From the NCBI RefSeq assembly GCF_015680705.1, contig NZ_JADNYP010000007.1, forward strand, positions 124,001-188,000: a DNA stretch of 64,000 nt. Direction: 5' to 3'. Position 1 is the stretch's first letter. Each line of letters starts with the position of its first letter. The translations under genes were made by a program, and so were the position numbers. The stretch comes from Pseudomonas fulva (GTDB taxonomy: Bacteria; Pseudomonadota; Gammaproteobacteria; Pseudomonadales; Pseudomonadaceae). Below, in pieces: positions 56,170 through 64,000 of this stretch. The notes beneath the pieces are model-generated. The model searched no databases. It worked only from the letters and a program-made list of their open reading frames with translations, and was not told the origin of the DNA.

Positions 56170-56444
56170 CAGAGCACCATGTGCACGATGCCGGTGGCGC
56201 GCAGCGCGCTGTTGATATCGCGCAGCTGGTCTTCCCCGGTAGCCACGATATGCAGCTGGACGGTGGTGTACTTGCCATTGCTGCTCTGGCGCTCGGCCAG
56301 GGTCTTGAGATCGACTTCGGCATGCTTCTTGAGAATTTCGATGACGGTGTCGCGGAAATTGACGACCGTGTCACCGATCACCTTGATCGCATAGTCGGGG
56401 CAGGGAAATTCGATCTTGGGCGACTTGACATCTTGTTCGCTCAT
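56169..56444 (-). CDS. ybeD: DUF493/YbeD family protein
   Basis: This 91-residue protein matches Ybe[26 protein letters not shown] and [24 protein letters not shown]. It is an ACT-like small fold, always found before lipB. Function unproven. It is translationally coupled to lipB by a shared base. Confidence 0.93.
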   Translation of the reverse strand: MSEQDVKSPKIEFPCPDYAIKVIGDTVVNFRDTVIEILKKHAEVDLKTLAERQSSNGKYTTVQLHIVATGEDQLRDINSALRATGIVHMVL

Positions 56445-56478
56445 GGCGGATACGGCCTCGCAAGCCGTGGCAACAACA

Positions 56479-56499
56479 CCCCCGCCGGGTTGGCGGGGG
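56479..56499 (-). terminator. Hairpin between dacA and ybeD
   Basis: CCCCCGCC and GGCGGGGG (56479–56486, 56492–56499) form a perfect 8-bp stem with a 5-base loop, in the intergenic gap after dacA. On the minus strand it is followed by TGTTGTTGCC, so it is a likely terminator or attenuator for dacA. Confidence 0.55.
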
Positions 56500-56514
56500 C
56501 CTGCCGGTCACGGA

Positions 56515-57675
56515 TCAGTTGAACAACCCGTAGAAGAATAGACGAATGCTATCCCACATACGGCCGAAGAAACCAGCTTCCTCGACGCCGTCGAGGGCGA
56601 TGAGGTCGGCACTGTGGACCACTTTCTCGTCCAGCTTGACCTCGACCTTGCCGATCACGTCGCCCTTGGCGATGGGCGCGGTCAGCTGCGGGTTCAAGGT
56701 CATCGAAGCGACCAGGCGCTTGAGTTGGCCCTTGGGCATGGTCAGGGTCAGGTCGTCGGCCAGGCCGGCCTTGACCTGGCTGGTGGCGCCTTTCCAGACC
56801 TGCGCCTGGGTCAGCTCGGTGCCTTTCTGGTAGAAGGTCTGGGTTTCGAAGAAGCGGAAGCCGTAGGTCAGCAGCTTCTGCGTCTCGGCGGCCCGCGCCT
56901 GCTCGCTGTTGGTGCCGAAGACCACGGCGATCAGGCGCATGCCATCGCGCACCGCCGAAGCGACCATGCAATAGCCCGCTTCCTCGGTGTGCCCGGTCTT
57001 CAGCCCGTCGACGGTCTTGTCACGCCATAGCAGCAGGTTGCGGTTGGGCTGCTTGATGTTGTTCCAGAAGAATTCCTTCTGCGAATAGATGGCGTAGTGG
57101 GCCGGGTCCTCGTCGATGATCGCGCGCGCCAGGACGGCCATGTCGTGCGCCGACGAATAGTGCTCCGGATGCGGCAGGCCGGTCGGGTTCATGAAGTGGC
57201 TGTTGCTCATGCCCAGGTCGGCGGCCGTCTTGTTCATCATGTCGGCGAAGGCATCTTCGCTCCCGGCGATGTGTTCGGCCAGGGCGACGCTGGCATCGTT
57301 GCCGGACTGGATGATGATGCCGTGCAGCAGGTCGCTGACGGTGACCTGGCTACCGACCTTGATGAACATGCGCGAGCCACCGGTGCGCCAGGCGTTCTCG
57401 CTGACCGTTACCGGATCGTTCTCGCCGATCTGCCCGCGACGGATGTCCAGCGTGGCGATGTAGGCGGTCATCAGCTTGGTCAGGCTGGCTGGAGGCAGGC
57501 GCTCGTCACCGTTGTTCTCGACCAGCACGTTGCCGCTGGAGGCATCCATGAGCACGTAGGACTTGGCTGCCAGTTGCGGCGGCGCCGGCATCATCTGCTC
57601 CGCCGCGAAGGTCGCGGGGGCGATCATCAGCAGGACAGGCAAGCAAAGGCGTTTGGCAATAGAGGTGATGTTCAT
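56515..57675 (-). CDS. dacA: D-alanyl-D-alanine carboxypeptidase (PBP5/6 type)
   Basis: This 386-residue protein starts at the ATG at 57675 (MNITSIAKRLCLPVL), with a signal peptide cleaved after FAAEQ-like region. It has the penicillin-binding motifs SLTK, SGN (SGNDASVALAEH) and KTG (KTGHTEEAGY), and a C-terminal amphipathic membrane helix (MWDSIRLFFYGLF). It trims the pentapeptide of murein in the periplasm. It is separated from rlpA by a gap that holds a small tandem repeat. Confidence 0.95.
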   Translation of the reverse strand: MNITSIAKRLCLPVLLMIAPATFAAEQMMPAPPQLAAKSYVLMDASSGNVLVENNGDERLPPASLTKLMTAYIATLDIRRGQIGENDPVTVSENAWRTGGSRMFIKVGSQVTVSDLLHGIIIQSGNDASVALAEHIAGSEDAFADMMNKTAADLGMSNSHFMNPTGLPHPEHYSSAHDMAVLARAIIDEDPAHYAIYSQKEFFWNNIKQPNRNLLLWRDKTVDGLKTGHTEEAGYCMVASAVRDGMRLIAVVFGTNSEQARAAETQKLLTYGFRFFETQTFYQKGTELTQAQVWKGATSQVKAGLADDLTLTMPKGQLKRLVASMTLNPQLTAPIAKGDVIGKVEVKLDEKVVHSADLIALDGVEEAGFFGRMWDSIRLFFYGLFN

Positions 57676-57782
57676 CCGTCTCTCGAAATGGCTAATGGTC
57701 TCGCTGCCCGTTTCGGGCAACCTGTTCAAAGGCCGGCGGCTGCTGGGCAAAAGCCGCCATTGTACATGGAAAGGCAGCTCCA

Positions 57783-57810
57783 AGCTCCAAACTGAGAGCT
57801 CCAAACTGAG
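57783..57810 (+). repeat. Two tandem copies of a 14-bp sequence
   Basis: AGCTCCAAACTGAG occurs twice head to tail in the gap between rlpA and dacA, about 110 bases upstream of the dacA start. A further partial AGCTCCA copy precedes it. No known operator matches; slippage duplication is likely. Confidence 0.7.
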
Positions 57811-57866
57811 AGCCCCCAAGCGAACAGCGTATAGCGCCACGGCCGGCTCCCGCGTACAGCGCGCCG

Positions 57867-58868
57867 CTAGTCCGCGGTGACCAGCTTGGCCTGGCCAAGG
57901 TTGGCCAGGCGCACGCTGTCCTGGGTCTGCTGCACCTCTCCCGGGTTGTTCATCGGTCCGAGCCGGACGCGATGCAGCGTCTGCTGGTTACGCACGATCG
58001 AACTGATGAACACTGGCGCACTGACCATGGTGCTGAGCTTGGCGCGCAGCAGCTCGGCCGCGTCCGGGTTGGCGAAGGCTCCTACCTGCAGGAACAGCCC
58101 GCCGCTGTTGCTCGGCACGCTGCTGCCGGCGACCTGTACCGGGACCACCGCCGCGGCATGCTGCTGGGGCGGCGGAGTCCATTGCTCGACCTTGCCGGTG
58201 CTGGCCGGCAGCGGCTTGGCCTGGGCGACCTGCGGCTGCTTGAGCACCAGCGGTGCCGGACGCCCACGCTCGGCCCACCATTGCTGCGGGTCGATGCCTT
58301 CCACGCGGACCCGCGCCGTGCCGGTCTCGGCATAGCCGAGCTTCTTCGCCGCCGCGTAGGACAGGTCGATGATGCGGTCGGAATAAAACGGCCCACGATC
58401 GTTGACCCGCAGGATCACGCTGCGCTGGTTGTCCAGGTTGGTCACGCGCACGTAGGCCGGCAATGGCAGGGTCTTGTGCGCGGCACTCATGCCGTACAGG
58501 TCGTAGACCTCGCCGTTGGCGGTATTCTGGCCGTGGAACTTGGTGCCGTACCAGGAGGCGATGCCTTCGGCGCGGTAGTTGCGAAAATCCTGGATCGGGT
58601 AGTAGGTCTTGCCCAGCACCGTATAGGGGTTGGCCTTGTAGTTGCCGGTGTGCAGGGTCGGCGTGGCATCTGGAATCTTGCTGACATCCACGTCCCACCA
58701 GGGGGCGCCATCCTTGTGCGCGCGATTGATGTCCAGACCAGGCTGGGCGCGTACCGCCACGCCACTGCTCTTGTGCGGCACGGGGCGACTGGATGAACAA
58801 CTGGCCAGGACCAGCCCCGCCATGATGCAGGCCAGCAGCTTGAAGGAATCGACAGAGAAGACACGCAT
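57867..58868 (-). CDS. rlpA: Rare lipoprotein A (septal/lytic RlpA)
   Basis: This 333-residue protein starts at an ATG that overlaps the mltB stop (TAATG). It has a lipobox (VLASCSSS), the RlpA double-psi beta-barrel (ASWYGTKFHGQNTANGE, VRVTNLDNQRSVILRVNDRGP) and a C-terminal SPOR domain (GLFLQVGAFANPDAAELLRAKL). In P. aeruginosa RlpA is a lytic transglycosylase that cuts denuded glycan. The SPOR domain sends it to the division site. Confidence 0.95.
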   Translation of the reverse strand: MRVFSVDSFKLLACIMAGLVLASCSSSRPVPHKSSGVAVRAQPGLDINRAHKDGAPWWDVDVSKIPDATPTLHTGNYKANPYTVLGKTYYPIQDFRNYRAEGIASWYGTKFHGQNTANGEVYDLYGMSAAHKTLPLPAYVRVTNLDNQRSVILRVNDRGPFYSDRIIDLSYAAAKKLGYAETGTARVRVEGIDPQQWWAERGRPAPLVLKQPQVAQAKPLPASTGKVEQWTPPPQQHAAAVVPVQVAGSSVPSNSGGLFLQVGAFANPDAAELLRAKLSTMVSAPVFISSIVRNQQTLHRVRLGPMNNPGEVQQTQDSVRLANLGQAKLVTAD

Positions 58869-59878
58869 TACTTGACACCCCGGGCCTGGACCAGCTGCTG
58901 CGCAAGCTGGTGCACGGCCATTGCATACATCACGCTGCGGTTGTAGCGAGTGATGGCATAAAAATTCTTCAGCCCCATCCAGTATTCGGGGCCCTGTTCA
59001 CCTTCCAGGCGGAAGGCCGTGACCGGCAGATCATCGCGCAGCGCATCATGACTCGACCAGCCCAGCGCTCGCAACTGGGCGACCGTCATGACCGGTTCGA
59101 TGCCTGGCGTCAGGCCTTCGTCGACCCGCTCGCCGAGCACCATCGCGCGGCTGACCACAGGCTCGCCGGCCACCCAGCCGTGCTGCTTGAAGTAATTGGC
59201 GACACTACCGATGGCATCGTCCGGGTTGGTCCAGATGTTGATATGGCCGTCGCCGTCGAAGTCCACGGCATAGGCGCGGAAACTGCTCGGCATGAACTGT
59301 GGCAAACCCATGGCGCCCGCATAGGAGCCCTTGAGGGTGAGCGGGTCGAGCTGCTCGGCGCGAGCCAGCAACAGGTATTCGCGCAGTTCCTTGCGGAAGA
59401 ACTCGGCGCGCGGCGGGTAATCGAAGCCCAGGGTCGAGAGGGCATCGATGACCCGGTAGTTGCCGGTATTGCGGCCGAAGAAGGTTTCCACGCCAATGAT
59501 CGCCACGATCACCTCGGCCGCAACGCCGTATTGCTGCTCGGCGCGCGCCAAGGTCGCTTCGTGCTGGCGCCAGAAATCCACGCCACGGGCGATGCGCGCG
59601 TCGGTGATGAACATCGGGCGATAGTCCTTCCACGGCTTGACCCGTTCCGCCGGACGCGAGATGGCGTCGAGGATCGACTGTTTGCGCTGGACTTCCCGGA
59701 ACACGCCCTGCAGCTGTTCGCTGGCGAAGCCATGGTCACGGGTCATTTCAGCGACGAACTCGGCCACCTGGGGCGAGGCGTCGTAGTCGCCGGCCGTGGC
59801 CTGCTGGACTGCGCCGAGCAGGCCCATCGCGCCTATCCACGGCATCCAACGGGCTGTCCAGCCACGCACTGCTTGCAT
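58868..59878 (-). CDS. mltB: Membrane-bound lytic murein transglycosylase B
   Basis: This 336-residue protein uses the ATG at 59878 (MQAVRGWTARWMP) with AAGGTG upstream; the frame runs far upstream, but there it overlaps rodA and is not translated. It has a signal peptide without a cysteine lipobox, the catalytic glutamate in IIGVETFFGRNTG, YAGAMGLPQFMPSSFRAYAVDFDGDG in two parts, and the MltB tail. It breaks glycan strands. It lies between rodA and rlpA. Confidence 0.95.
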   Translation of the reverse strand: MQAVRGWTARWMPWIGAMGLLGAVQQATAGDYDASPQVAEFVAEMTRDHGFASEQLQGVFREVQRKQSILDAISRPAERVKPWKDYRPMFITDARIARGVDFWRQHEATLARAEQQYGVAAEVIVAIIGVETFFGRNTGNYRVIDALSTLGFDYPPRAEFFRKELREYLLLARAEQLDPLTLKGSYAGAMGLPQFMPSSFRAYAVDFDGDGHINIWTNPDDAIGSVANYFKQHGWVAGEPVVSRAMVLGERVDEGLTPGIEPVMTVAQLRALGWSSHDALRDDLPVTAFRLEGEQGPEYWMGLKNFYAITRYNRSVMYAMAVHQLAQQLVQARGVK

Positions 59879-59895
59879 GTGATTGTTCACCTTAT

Positions 59896-61041
59896 TCAAA
59901 CCTGCGCGATCCATTTGCGGTGCGTGTGGATCGACATCAGAACGCCAAACGCTGACAGCAGCGTCACCAACGAAGTTCCGCCATAGCTGATGAAGGGAAG
60001 CGGCACGCCCACCACGGGCAACAGGCCGCTGACCATCCCGATATTGACGAATACGTATACGAAGAAAGTCATGGTCAGGCTGCCCGCCAGCAGCTTGCCG
60101 AACAAGGTCTGCGCCTGGGCGGTGATGACCAGCCCGCGGCCGATCAGCAGCAGGTAGATCAGCAGCAGCGCGCAGATGCCCACCAGGCCGAACTCCTCGC
60201 CAAGCACGGCGATGATGAAGTCGGTATGGCTTTCCGGGAGAAAGTCCAGGTGCGACTGGGTACCGAGCAGCCAGCCCTTGCCGAACACGCCACCCGAGCC
60301 GATCGCGGCCTTGGACTGGATGATGTTCCAGCCGGTGCCCAACGGATCGCTTTCCGGGTCCAGGAAGGTCAGTACCCGCTGCTTCTGGTAGTCGTGCATG
60401 ACGAAGAACCACATGGCCACGGCCACCGGTACCGCCGCCGCCAGCACGCTGAGGATCCAGCGCCAGCGCAGCCCGCCCATGAACAGCACGAACGCACCGG
60501 AGGCCAGGATCAGCAGTGCCGTGCCCAGGTCGGGCTGACGCACGATCAGGATGAACGGCACGCCGATCAGCACCAGGCTGATCAGCACATGCTTGAGATG
60601 CGGCGGCAGCGTGCGCTTGGACAGGTACCAGGCGATGGTCGCCGGCATGATGATCTTCATGAACTCCGACGGCTGGAAGCGGATCACCCCGGGGATGTTG
60701 ATCCAGCGCGTGGCGCCCATGGCGTTGTGGCCCATCACGTCCACCACGATCAGCAGCAGCACGCCGGCCAGGTACGCCAATGGCACCCAGCGGGCCATGA
60801 AGCGTGGCTCGAGCTGAGCGATGACGAACATCGAGATCAGCCCGAGGCCGAAGGAGCTGGCCTGCTTGAGCAGCAGGTCCCAGTTCTTGCCGCTGGCCGA
60901 ATACAGCACGAACAGGCTGCCGGCGGCCAGGGTCAGGAGAATGATCAGCAAGGGACCGTCGACATGGATGCGCTGCAGGAAGCTGGCGCGTCGACGCATC
61001 ACGTCCTCGCTCGAGAGCATGCGATCGAAATTGTTCTTCAC
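59896..61041 (-). CDS. rodA: Rod-shape determining SEDS glycosyltransferase RodA
   Basis: This 381-residue protein starts at GTG 61041, overlapping the mrdA stop (GTGA). It has ten membrane helices and the SEDS signatures PGVIRFQPSEFMK, IVRQPDLGTALLI, GSGGVFGKGWLLGTQSHL and VGVPLPFISYGGTS. It polymerises glycan in the elongasome with PBP2. Confidence 0.96.
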   Translation of the reverse strand: MKNNFDRMLSSEDVMRRRASFLQRIHVDGPLLIILLTLAAGSLFVLYSASGKNWDLLLKQASSFGLGLISMFVIAQLEPRFMARWVPLAYLAGVLLLIVVDVMGHNAMGATRWINIPGVIRFQPSEFMKIIMPATIAWYLSKRTLPPHLKHVLISLVLIGVPFILIVRQPDLGTALLILASGAFVLFMGGLRWRWILSVLAAAVPVAVAMWFFVMHDYQKQRVLTFLDPESDPLGTGWNIIQSKAAIGSGGVFGKGWLLGTQSHLDFLPESHTDFIIAVLGEEFGLVGICALLLIYLLLIGRGLVITAQAQTLFGKLLAGSLTMTFFVYVFVNIGMVSGLLPVVGVPLPFISYGGTSLVTLLSAFGVLMSIHTHRKWIAQV

Positions 61042-62927
61042 GGGGCCGTTTCCTGGGCGACGGTGGCGGGAGCGAACTCGGGCTTGAGCCGGCCTTGCTC
61101 GTCGAGCAGCCAGGCATCCATCACCTGGCGAACGACGGGGGCGGCGACGCCGGAACCGGACTCGCCGTTCTCGACCATCACCGCCACCACGATCCGGGGA
61201 TCGTCGGCCGGGGCGAAGCCGACGAACAAGGCATGGTCGCGATGGCGCTCCTGGAGTTTGTTGCGGTCGTACCTCTCGCCCTGCTTGATCGCCACCACCT
61301 GGGCGGTGCCGCTCTTGCCGGCGATGCGGTACTGCGCGCCGATCGAAGCCTTGCGCGCGGTGCCGCGGGCATTGTGCATCACCTGCTCCATGCCATGGGT
61401 GACCTTGGCCCAGTCGGACTTGTCGCGCAGCACGATGTCCTGCATGGGATTGTCATCCACCGGTGGCTGGCCCTCGATGGTCTTGGCCAGGTGCGGACGG
61501 TTCCACTTGCCCTTGTTGGCGATCAGCGCGGTGGCCTGCGCCAGCTGCAAGGGGGTGGCCTGCATGTAGCCCTGGCCAATGCCGAGGATCAGCGTCTCGC
61601 CTGGGAACCAGGCCTGACGCCGGGTGGCGCGCTTCCATTCACGCGACGGCATGAGCCCGGCGGACTCCTCGAACATGTCCAGCGAGACCCTTTGGCCGAT
61701 GCCGAAGCGGTTCATGTAGCTGGACAGGCGGTCGATGCCCATCTTGTGCGCCAGATCATAGAAGTAGGTGTCGTTGGAGCGCATGATCGCCGTGTCCAGG
61801 TCCACCCAGCCGTCGCCGCTGCGGTTCCAGTTGCGGTACTTGTGGTCGTAGTTGGGCAGTTGGTAGTAGCCCGGGTCGAAGACCCGGCTGGAGGCCGTCA
61901 CCACGCCCGAATCCAGGCCGGCGATGGCCACCGCCGGCTTGATCGTCGAGCCGGGTGGATAGAGCCCGCGCAGCACCCGGTTGAACAGCGGTCGGTCGAT
62001 CGAGTCGCGCAGCTCGGCATACGCCTTGAAACTGATCCCGGTCACGAACAGGTTGGGGTCGAAGCTCGGCTGGCTGACCATGGCCAGGACCTCGCCGGTG
62101 CGCGGGTCGAGCGCGACGATGGCGCCGCGACGCCCGCCCAGGGCGGCTTCGGCCGCCTCCTGCAACTTGATGTCCAGGCTCAGGACGATGTCCTTGCCCG
62201 GTTTCGGGTCGGTGCGCTTGAGCACCCGCAATACTCGGCCGCGGGCATTGGTCTCGACTTCCTCGTAGCCTACCTGGCCATGCAGCTCGGCTTCGTAGAA
62301 GCGTTCGATGCCGGTCTTGCCGATATGATGGGTACCGCTGTAGTTAACAGGGTCGAGGGTCTTGAGTTCCTTCTCGTTGATCCGCCCGACATAACCGACC
62401 GAATGGGCGAAATGCGCGCCCTGGGGATAATGCCGCACGAGCTGCGCGACCACCTCCACGCCGGGCAGGCGGAACTGGTTGACGGCGATGCGGGCAATCT
62501 GTTCCTCGGTCAGTTCGAACAGGATCGGCACTGGCTCGAACGGCCGGCGCCCTTGCTTCATGCGTTTTTCGAACAGCGCCCGGTCGTCCTCGGTCAGTTC
62601 CAGGACCTCGATGATCGAATCCAGCACCTGTTGCCAGTTGCCGGTGCGCTCGCGGGTCATGGTCAGGCTGAAGCTGGGCCGGTTGTCGGCGATGATCACG
62701 CCGTTGCGATCGAAGATCAGCCCGCGGGTCGGCGGGATCGGCTGCACGTGCACCCGGTTGTTTTCCGAAAGCGTCGAGTGATAGTCGTACTGGATGACCT
62801 GCAGGTAATAGAGCCGGGCAATCAGCACGCACACCAGCAACATGACCGCAACCGCGCCGACCACGACACGATTGCGCACCAGGCGGGCGTCTTTCTCGTG
62901 GTCCTTGAGACGAATCGGTTGCGACAT
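61038..62927 (-). CDS. mrdA: Penicillin-binding protein 2
   Basis: This 629-residue class B PBP has one N-terminal membrane helix (VVGAVAVMLLVCVLIARLYYLQVI), the pedestal domain, and the transpeptidase domain with SxxK in PPGSTIKPA, SxN in MRSNDTYFYDLA and KTG-like KSGTAQVV. It cross-links lateral-wall murein with RodA. It ends in the GTGA overlap with rodA. An 18-base gap separates it from rlmH. Confidence 0.96.
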   Translation of the reverse strand: MSQPIRLKDHEKDARLVRNRVVVGAVAVMLLVCVLIARLYYLQVIQYDYHSTLSENNRVHVQPIPPTRGLIFDRNGVIIADNRPSFSLTMTRERTGNWQQVLDSIIEVLELTEDDRALFEKRMKQGRRPFEPVPILFELTEEQIARIAVNQFRLPGVEVVAQLVRHYPQGAHFAHSVGYVGRINEKELKTLDPVNYSGTHHIGKTGIERFYEAELHGQVGYEEVETNARGRVLRVLKRTDPKPGKDIVLSLDIKLQEAAEAALGGRRGAIVALDPRTGEVLAMVSQPSFDPNLFVTGISFKAYAELRDSIDRPLFNRVLRGLYPPGSTIKPAVAIAGLDSGVVTASSRVFDPGYYQLPNYDHKYRNWNRSGDGWVDLDTAIMRSNDTYFYDLAHKMGIDRLSSYMNRFGIGQRVSLDMFEESAGLMPSREWKRATRRQAWFPGETLILGIGQGYMQATPLQLAQATALIANKGKWNRPHLAKTIEGQPPVDDNPMQDIVLRDKSDWAKVTHGMEQVMHNARGTARKASIGAQYRIAGKSGTAQVVAIKQGERYDRNKLQERHRDHALFVGFAPADDPRIVVAVMVENGESGSGVAAPVVRQVMDAWLLDEQGRLKPEFAPATVAQETAP

Positions 62928-62944
62928 CGGGAAGGCTTACTGGC

Positions 62945-63412
62945 TCATTTGTGATAAGGGTGCCCGGACAGCACGGTCCAGGCGCGGTACAGCTGTTCGC
63001 CGATCAGTATCCTTACCAGGGGGTGCGGCAGGGTCAGCGGCGACAGCGACCAGCGCTGTTCGCTACGGGCACAGACTTGCGGCGCGAGCCCTTCGGGACC
63101 ACCGACCATCAGGTTCACCGTACGCGCATCGAGGCGCCAGCGATCCAGCTCGGTGGCCAGTTGCTCGGTACTCCATGGCTTGCCATGGACTTCCAGTGTG
63201 ACGATCCGTTCCCCAGGCTGGACCTTGGCCAGCATGGCTTCGCCCTCCTGGCGGATCAGCCGGGTGACATCGGCGTTCTTGCCACGGGTGTGGAGCGGAA
63301 TCTCCACCAGTTCCAGCGCCAGTTCGGGCGGCAGACGCTTGGCATATTCGTGCCAGCCCTCCTCCACCCAGCGAGGCATGCGCGAACCGACCGCGATCAG
63401 ACGTAGACGCAC
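62945..63412 (-). CDS. rlmH: 23S rRNA pseudouridine(1915) N3-methyltransferase
   Basis: This 155-residue SPOUT methyltransferase starts at GTG 63412. It has [27 protein letters not shown] and [20 protein letters not shown], the trefoil-knot SAM site. It methylates pseudouridine 1915 in helix 69. It lies between rsfS and mrdA, the standard order. Confidence 0.97.
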   Translation of the reverse strand: MRLRLIAVGSRMPRWVEEGWHEYAKRLPPELALELVEIPLHTRGKNADVTRLIRQEGEAMLAKVQPGERIVTLEVHGKPWSTEQLATELDRWRLDARTVNLMVGGPEGLAPQVCARSEQRWSLSPLTLPHPLVRILIGEQLYRAWTVLSGHPYHK

Positions 63413-63421
63413 GACCCTTGC

Positions 63422-63841
63422 TCAGCCCCGATCCTTGAGGTTGTCGGCGTAGCTGTGGGTGTTTTCCGGGCTATGGTGCTTGCCATCGGAGGCACGGCTC
63501 TGCTCGGCACCCAGCCACAGCCGCTCGAGGTCGTAGAACTGGCGGGCCGCGGCGGTCATCATGTGCACGATGACGTCGTTGAGGTCGAGCAGCACCCAGT
63601 CGCTGTCGCCCTTGCCTTCCTCGCCCAGGGGCTGGACACCTTTGTGCTTGACGATTTCGCGGACCTTCTCGAGCATCGCGTTGATCTGGCGATTGGAAGT
63701 ACCGGTGGCGATGATCATGTAGTCGGTCAGGCTGTGCTTGTCGCGCACGTCGATGACCTGGATGTCCTGGGCCTTGACGTCTTCCAGGGCCGAGGTGGCC
63801 AACTGGACCAGCTCTTCGCCGGAAATTTTCTGCTTGGTCAT
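63422..63841 (-). CDS. rsfS: Ribosome silencing factor
   Basis: This 139-residue protein starts at the ATG at 63841 (MTKQKISGEELVQLA). It has the Iojap/RsfS pattern ALEDVKAQDIQVIDVRDKHSLTDYMIIATGTSNRQ in parts and VLLDLNDVIVHMM. It binds L14 and blocks subunit joining under starvation. Ten bases separate it from rlmH. Confidence 0.96.
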   Translation of the reverse strand: MTKQKISGEELVQLATSALEDVKAQDIQVIDVRDKHSLTDYMIIATGTSNRQINAMLEKVREIVKHKGVQPLGEEGKGDSDWVLLDLNDVIVHMMTAAARQFYDLERLWLGAEQSRASDGKHHSPENTHSYADNLKDRG

Positions 63842-63884
63842 AGAGAACTCGTTCAACTCGTTGGATAGGCGCGCTCAGGCGCCT

Positions 63885-64000
63885 TCAGTTCGGCGCACGG
63901 TAAAGGTCATGCGCCTCGATGTAGGCCAGTACTGCGTCCGGCACCAGGAACCGTACCGACTTGCCGCTGGCCAGCAGCTGTCGGATCTGTGTGGCCGAGA
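63885..64000 (-). CDS. nadD: Nicotinate-nucleotide adenylyltransferase, C-terminal fragment
   Basis: Only the last 38 codons are in the window. They read [20 protein letters not shown] to AHDLYRAPN, the ISSTxIR motif and tail of NadD, and stop at TGA. The position before rsfS is the normal place of nadD. The rest lies beyond 64000. Confidence 0.9.
   Translation of the reverse strand, partial: SATQIRQLLASGKSVRFLVPDAVLAYIEAHDLYRAPN

Noticed and set aside
59879..61117. Upstream extension of the mltB frame to 749 codons
   Set aside because: It overlaps rodA in another frame, has no ribosome site, and adds Arg/Ala/Gly-rich text with no domain; the ATG at 59878 with a good ribosome site and signal peptide is the real start.

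Overview
The window is a chromosomal segment of a fluorescent Pseudomonas, most likely of the P. putida group. The evidence is the high GC, the gene order tesB–HAD–(PP_4765-type flavoprotein)–rhlE … rluE–amn–aidB-like … thiD–thiE–hemL … phoH–ybeY–corC–lnt … leuS–lptE–holA … lipA–lipB–ybeD–dacA–rlpA–mltB–rodA–mrdA–rlmH–rsfS–nadD, and the protein sequences. Species and strain cannot be fixed from the sequence alone.

Layout. 1–3.7 kb: the 3' end of an iron-siderophore ABC uptake operon (ATPase end, binding lipoprotein), a terminator, a Fur-box-like site and a TonB-dependent siderophore receptor. 3.9–7.6 kb: an accessory block with a NERD-domain superfamily 1 helicase, an AT-rich divergent intergenic region, a RES-domain (NAD+-degrading type) protein and a convergent helix-turn-helix protein. 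7.8–22.8 kb: ordinary metabolic and regulatory genes (chemoreceptor, amino-acid permease, oxidoreductase, HAD, TesB, GNAT, HDAC-like deacetylase, flavoprotein, RhlE, YedA, an AsnC regulator, NYN, DUF2076, YciC). Between the deacetylase and the flavoprotein lie two 102-bp direct repeats with DnaA boxes.

22.9–28.1 kb: a low-GC island. The 3' tail of hrpB is present twice, as a short remnant (22989–23057) and as the real end of an intact but mosaic hrpB (25571–28090). Between them lie an MFS exporter, a small protein that may resemble the N-terminal domain of ornithine decarboxylase, and a reading frame broken only by amber codons. The atypical composition continues about 2.1 kb into hrpB.

28.2–41.6 kb: a lipoprotein, a CDF metal transporter, a secreted Tyr/Pro-rich protein, an Lrp regulator, rluE, amn, an aidB-like acyl-CoA dehydrogenase, an orphan 7TMR-DISM sensor kinase, thiamine (thiD, thiE) and tetrapyrrole (hemL) genes, a Sel1/TPR protein and a DUF1820 protein. 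41.8–64 kb: core envelope, translation and elongasome genes: phoH–ybeY–corC–lnt; leuS–lptE–holA; arfA, carrying a strong hairpin inside its own coding sequence; a murein-hydrolase gene; ldcA; and a long leftward run nadD–rsfS–rlmH–mrdA–rodA–mltB–rlpA–dacA–ybeD–lipB–lipA. miaB, which in P. aeruginosa lies between the DUF1820 gene and phoH, is not present here. No tRNA, rRNA, CRISPR array or transposase was recognised.
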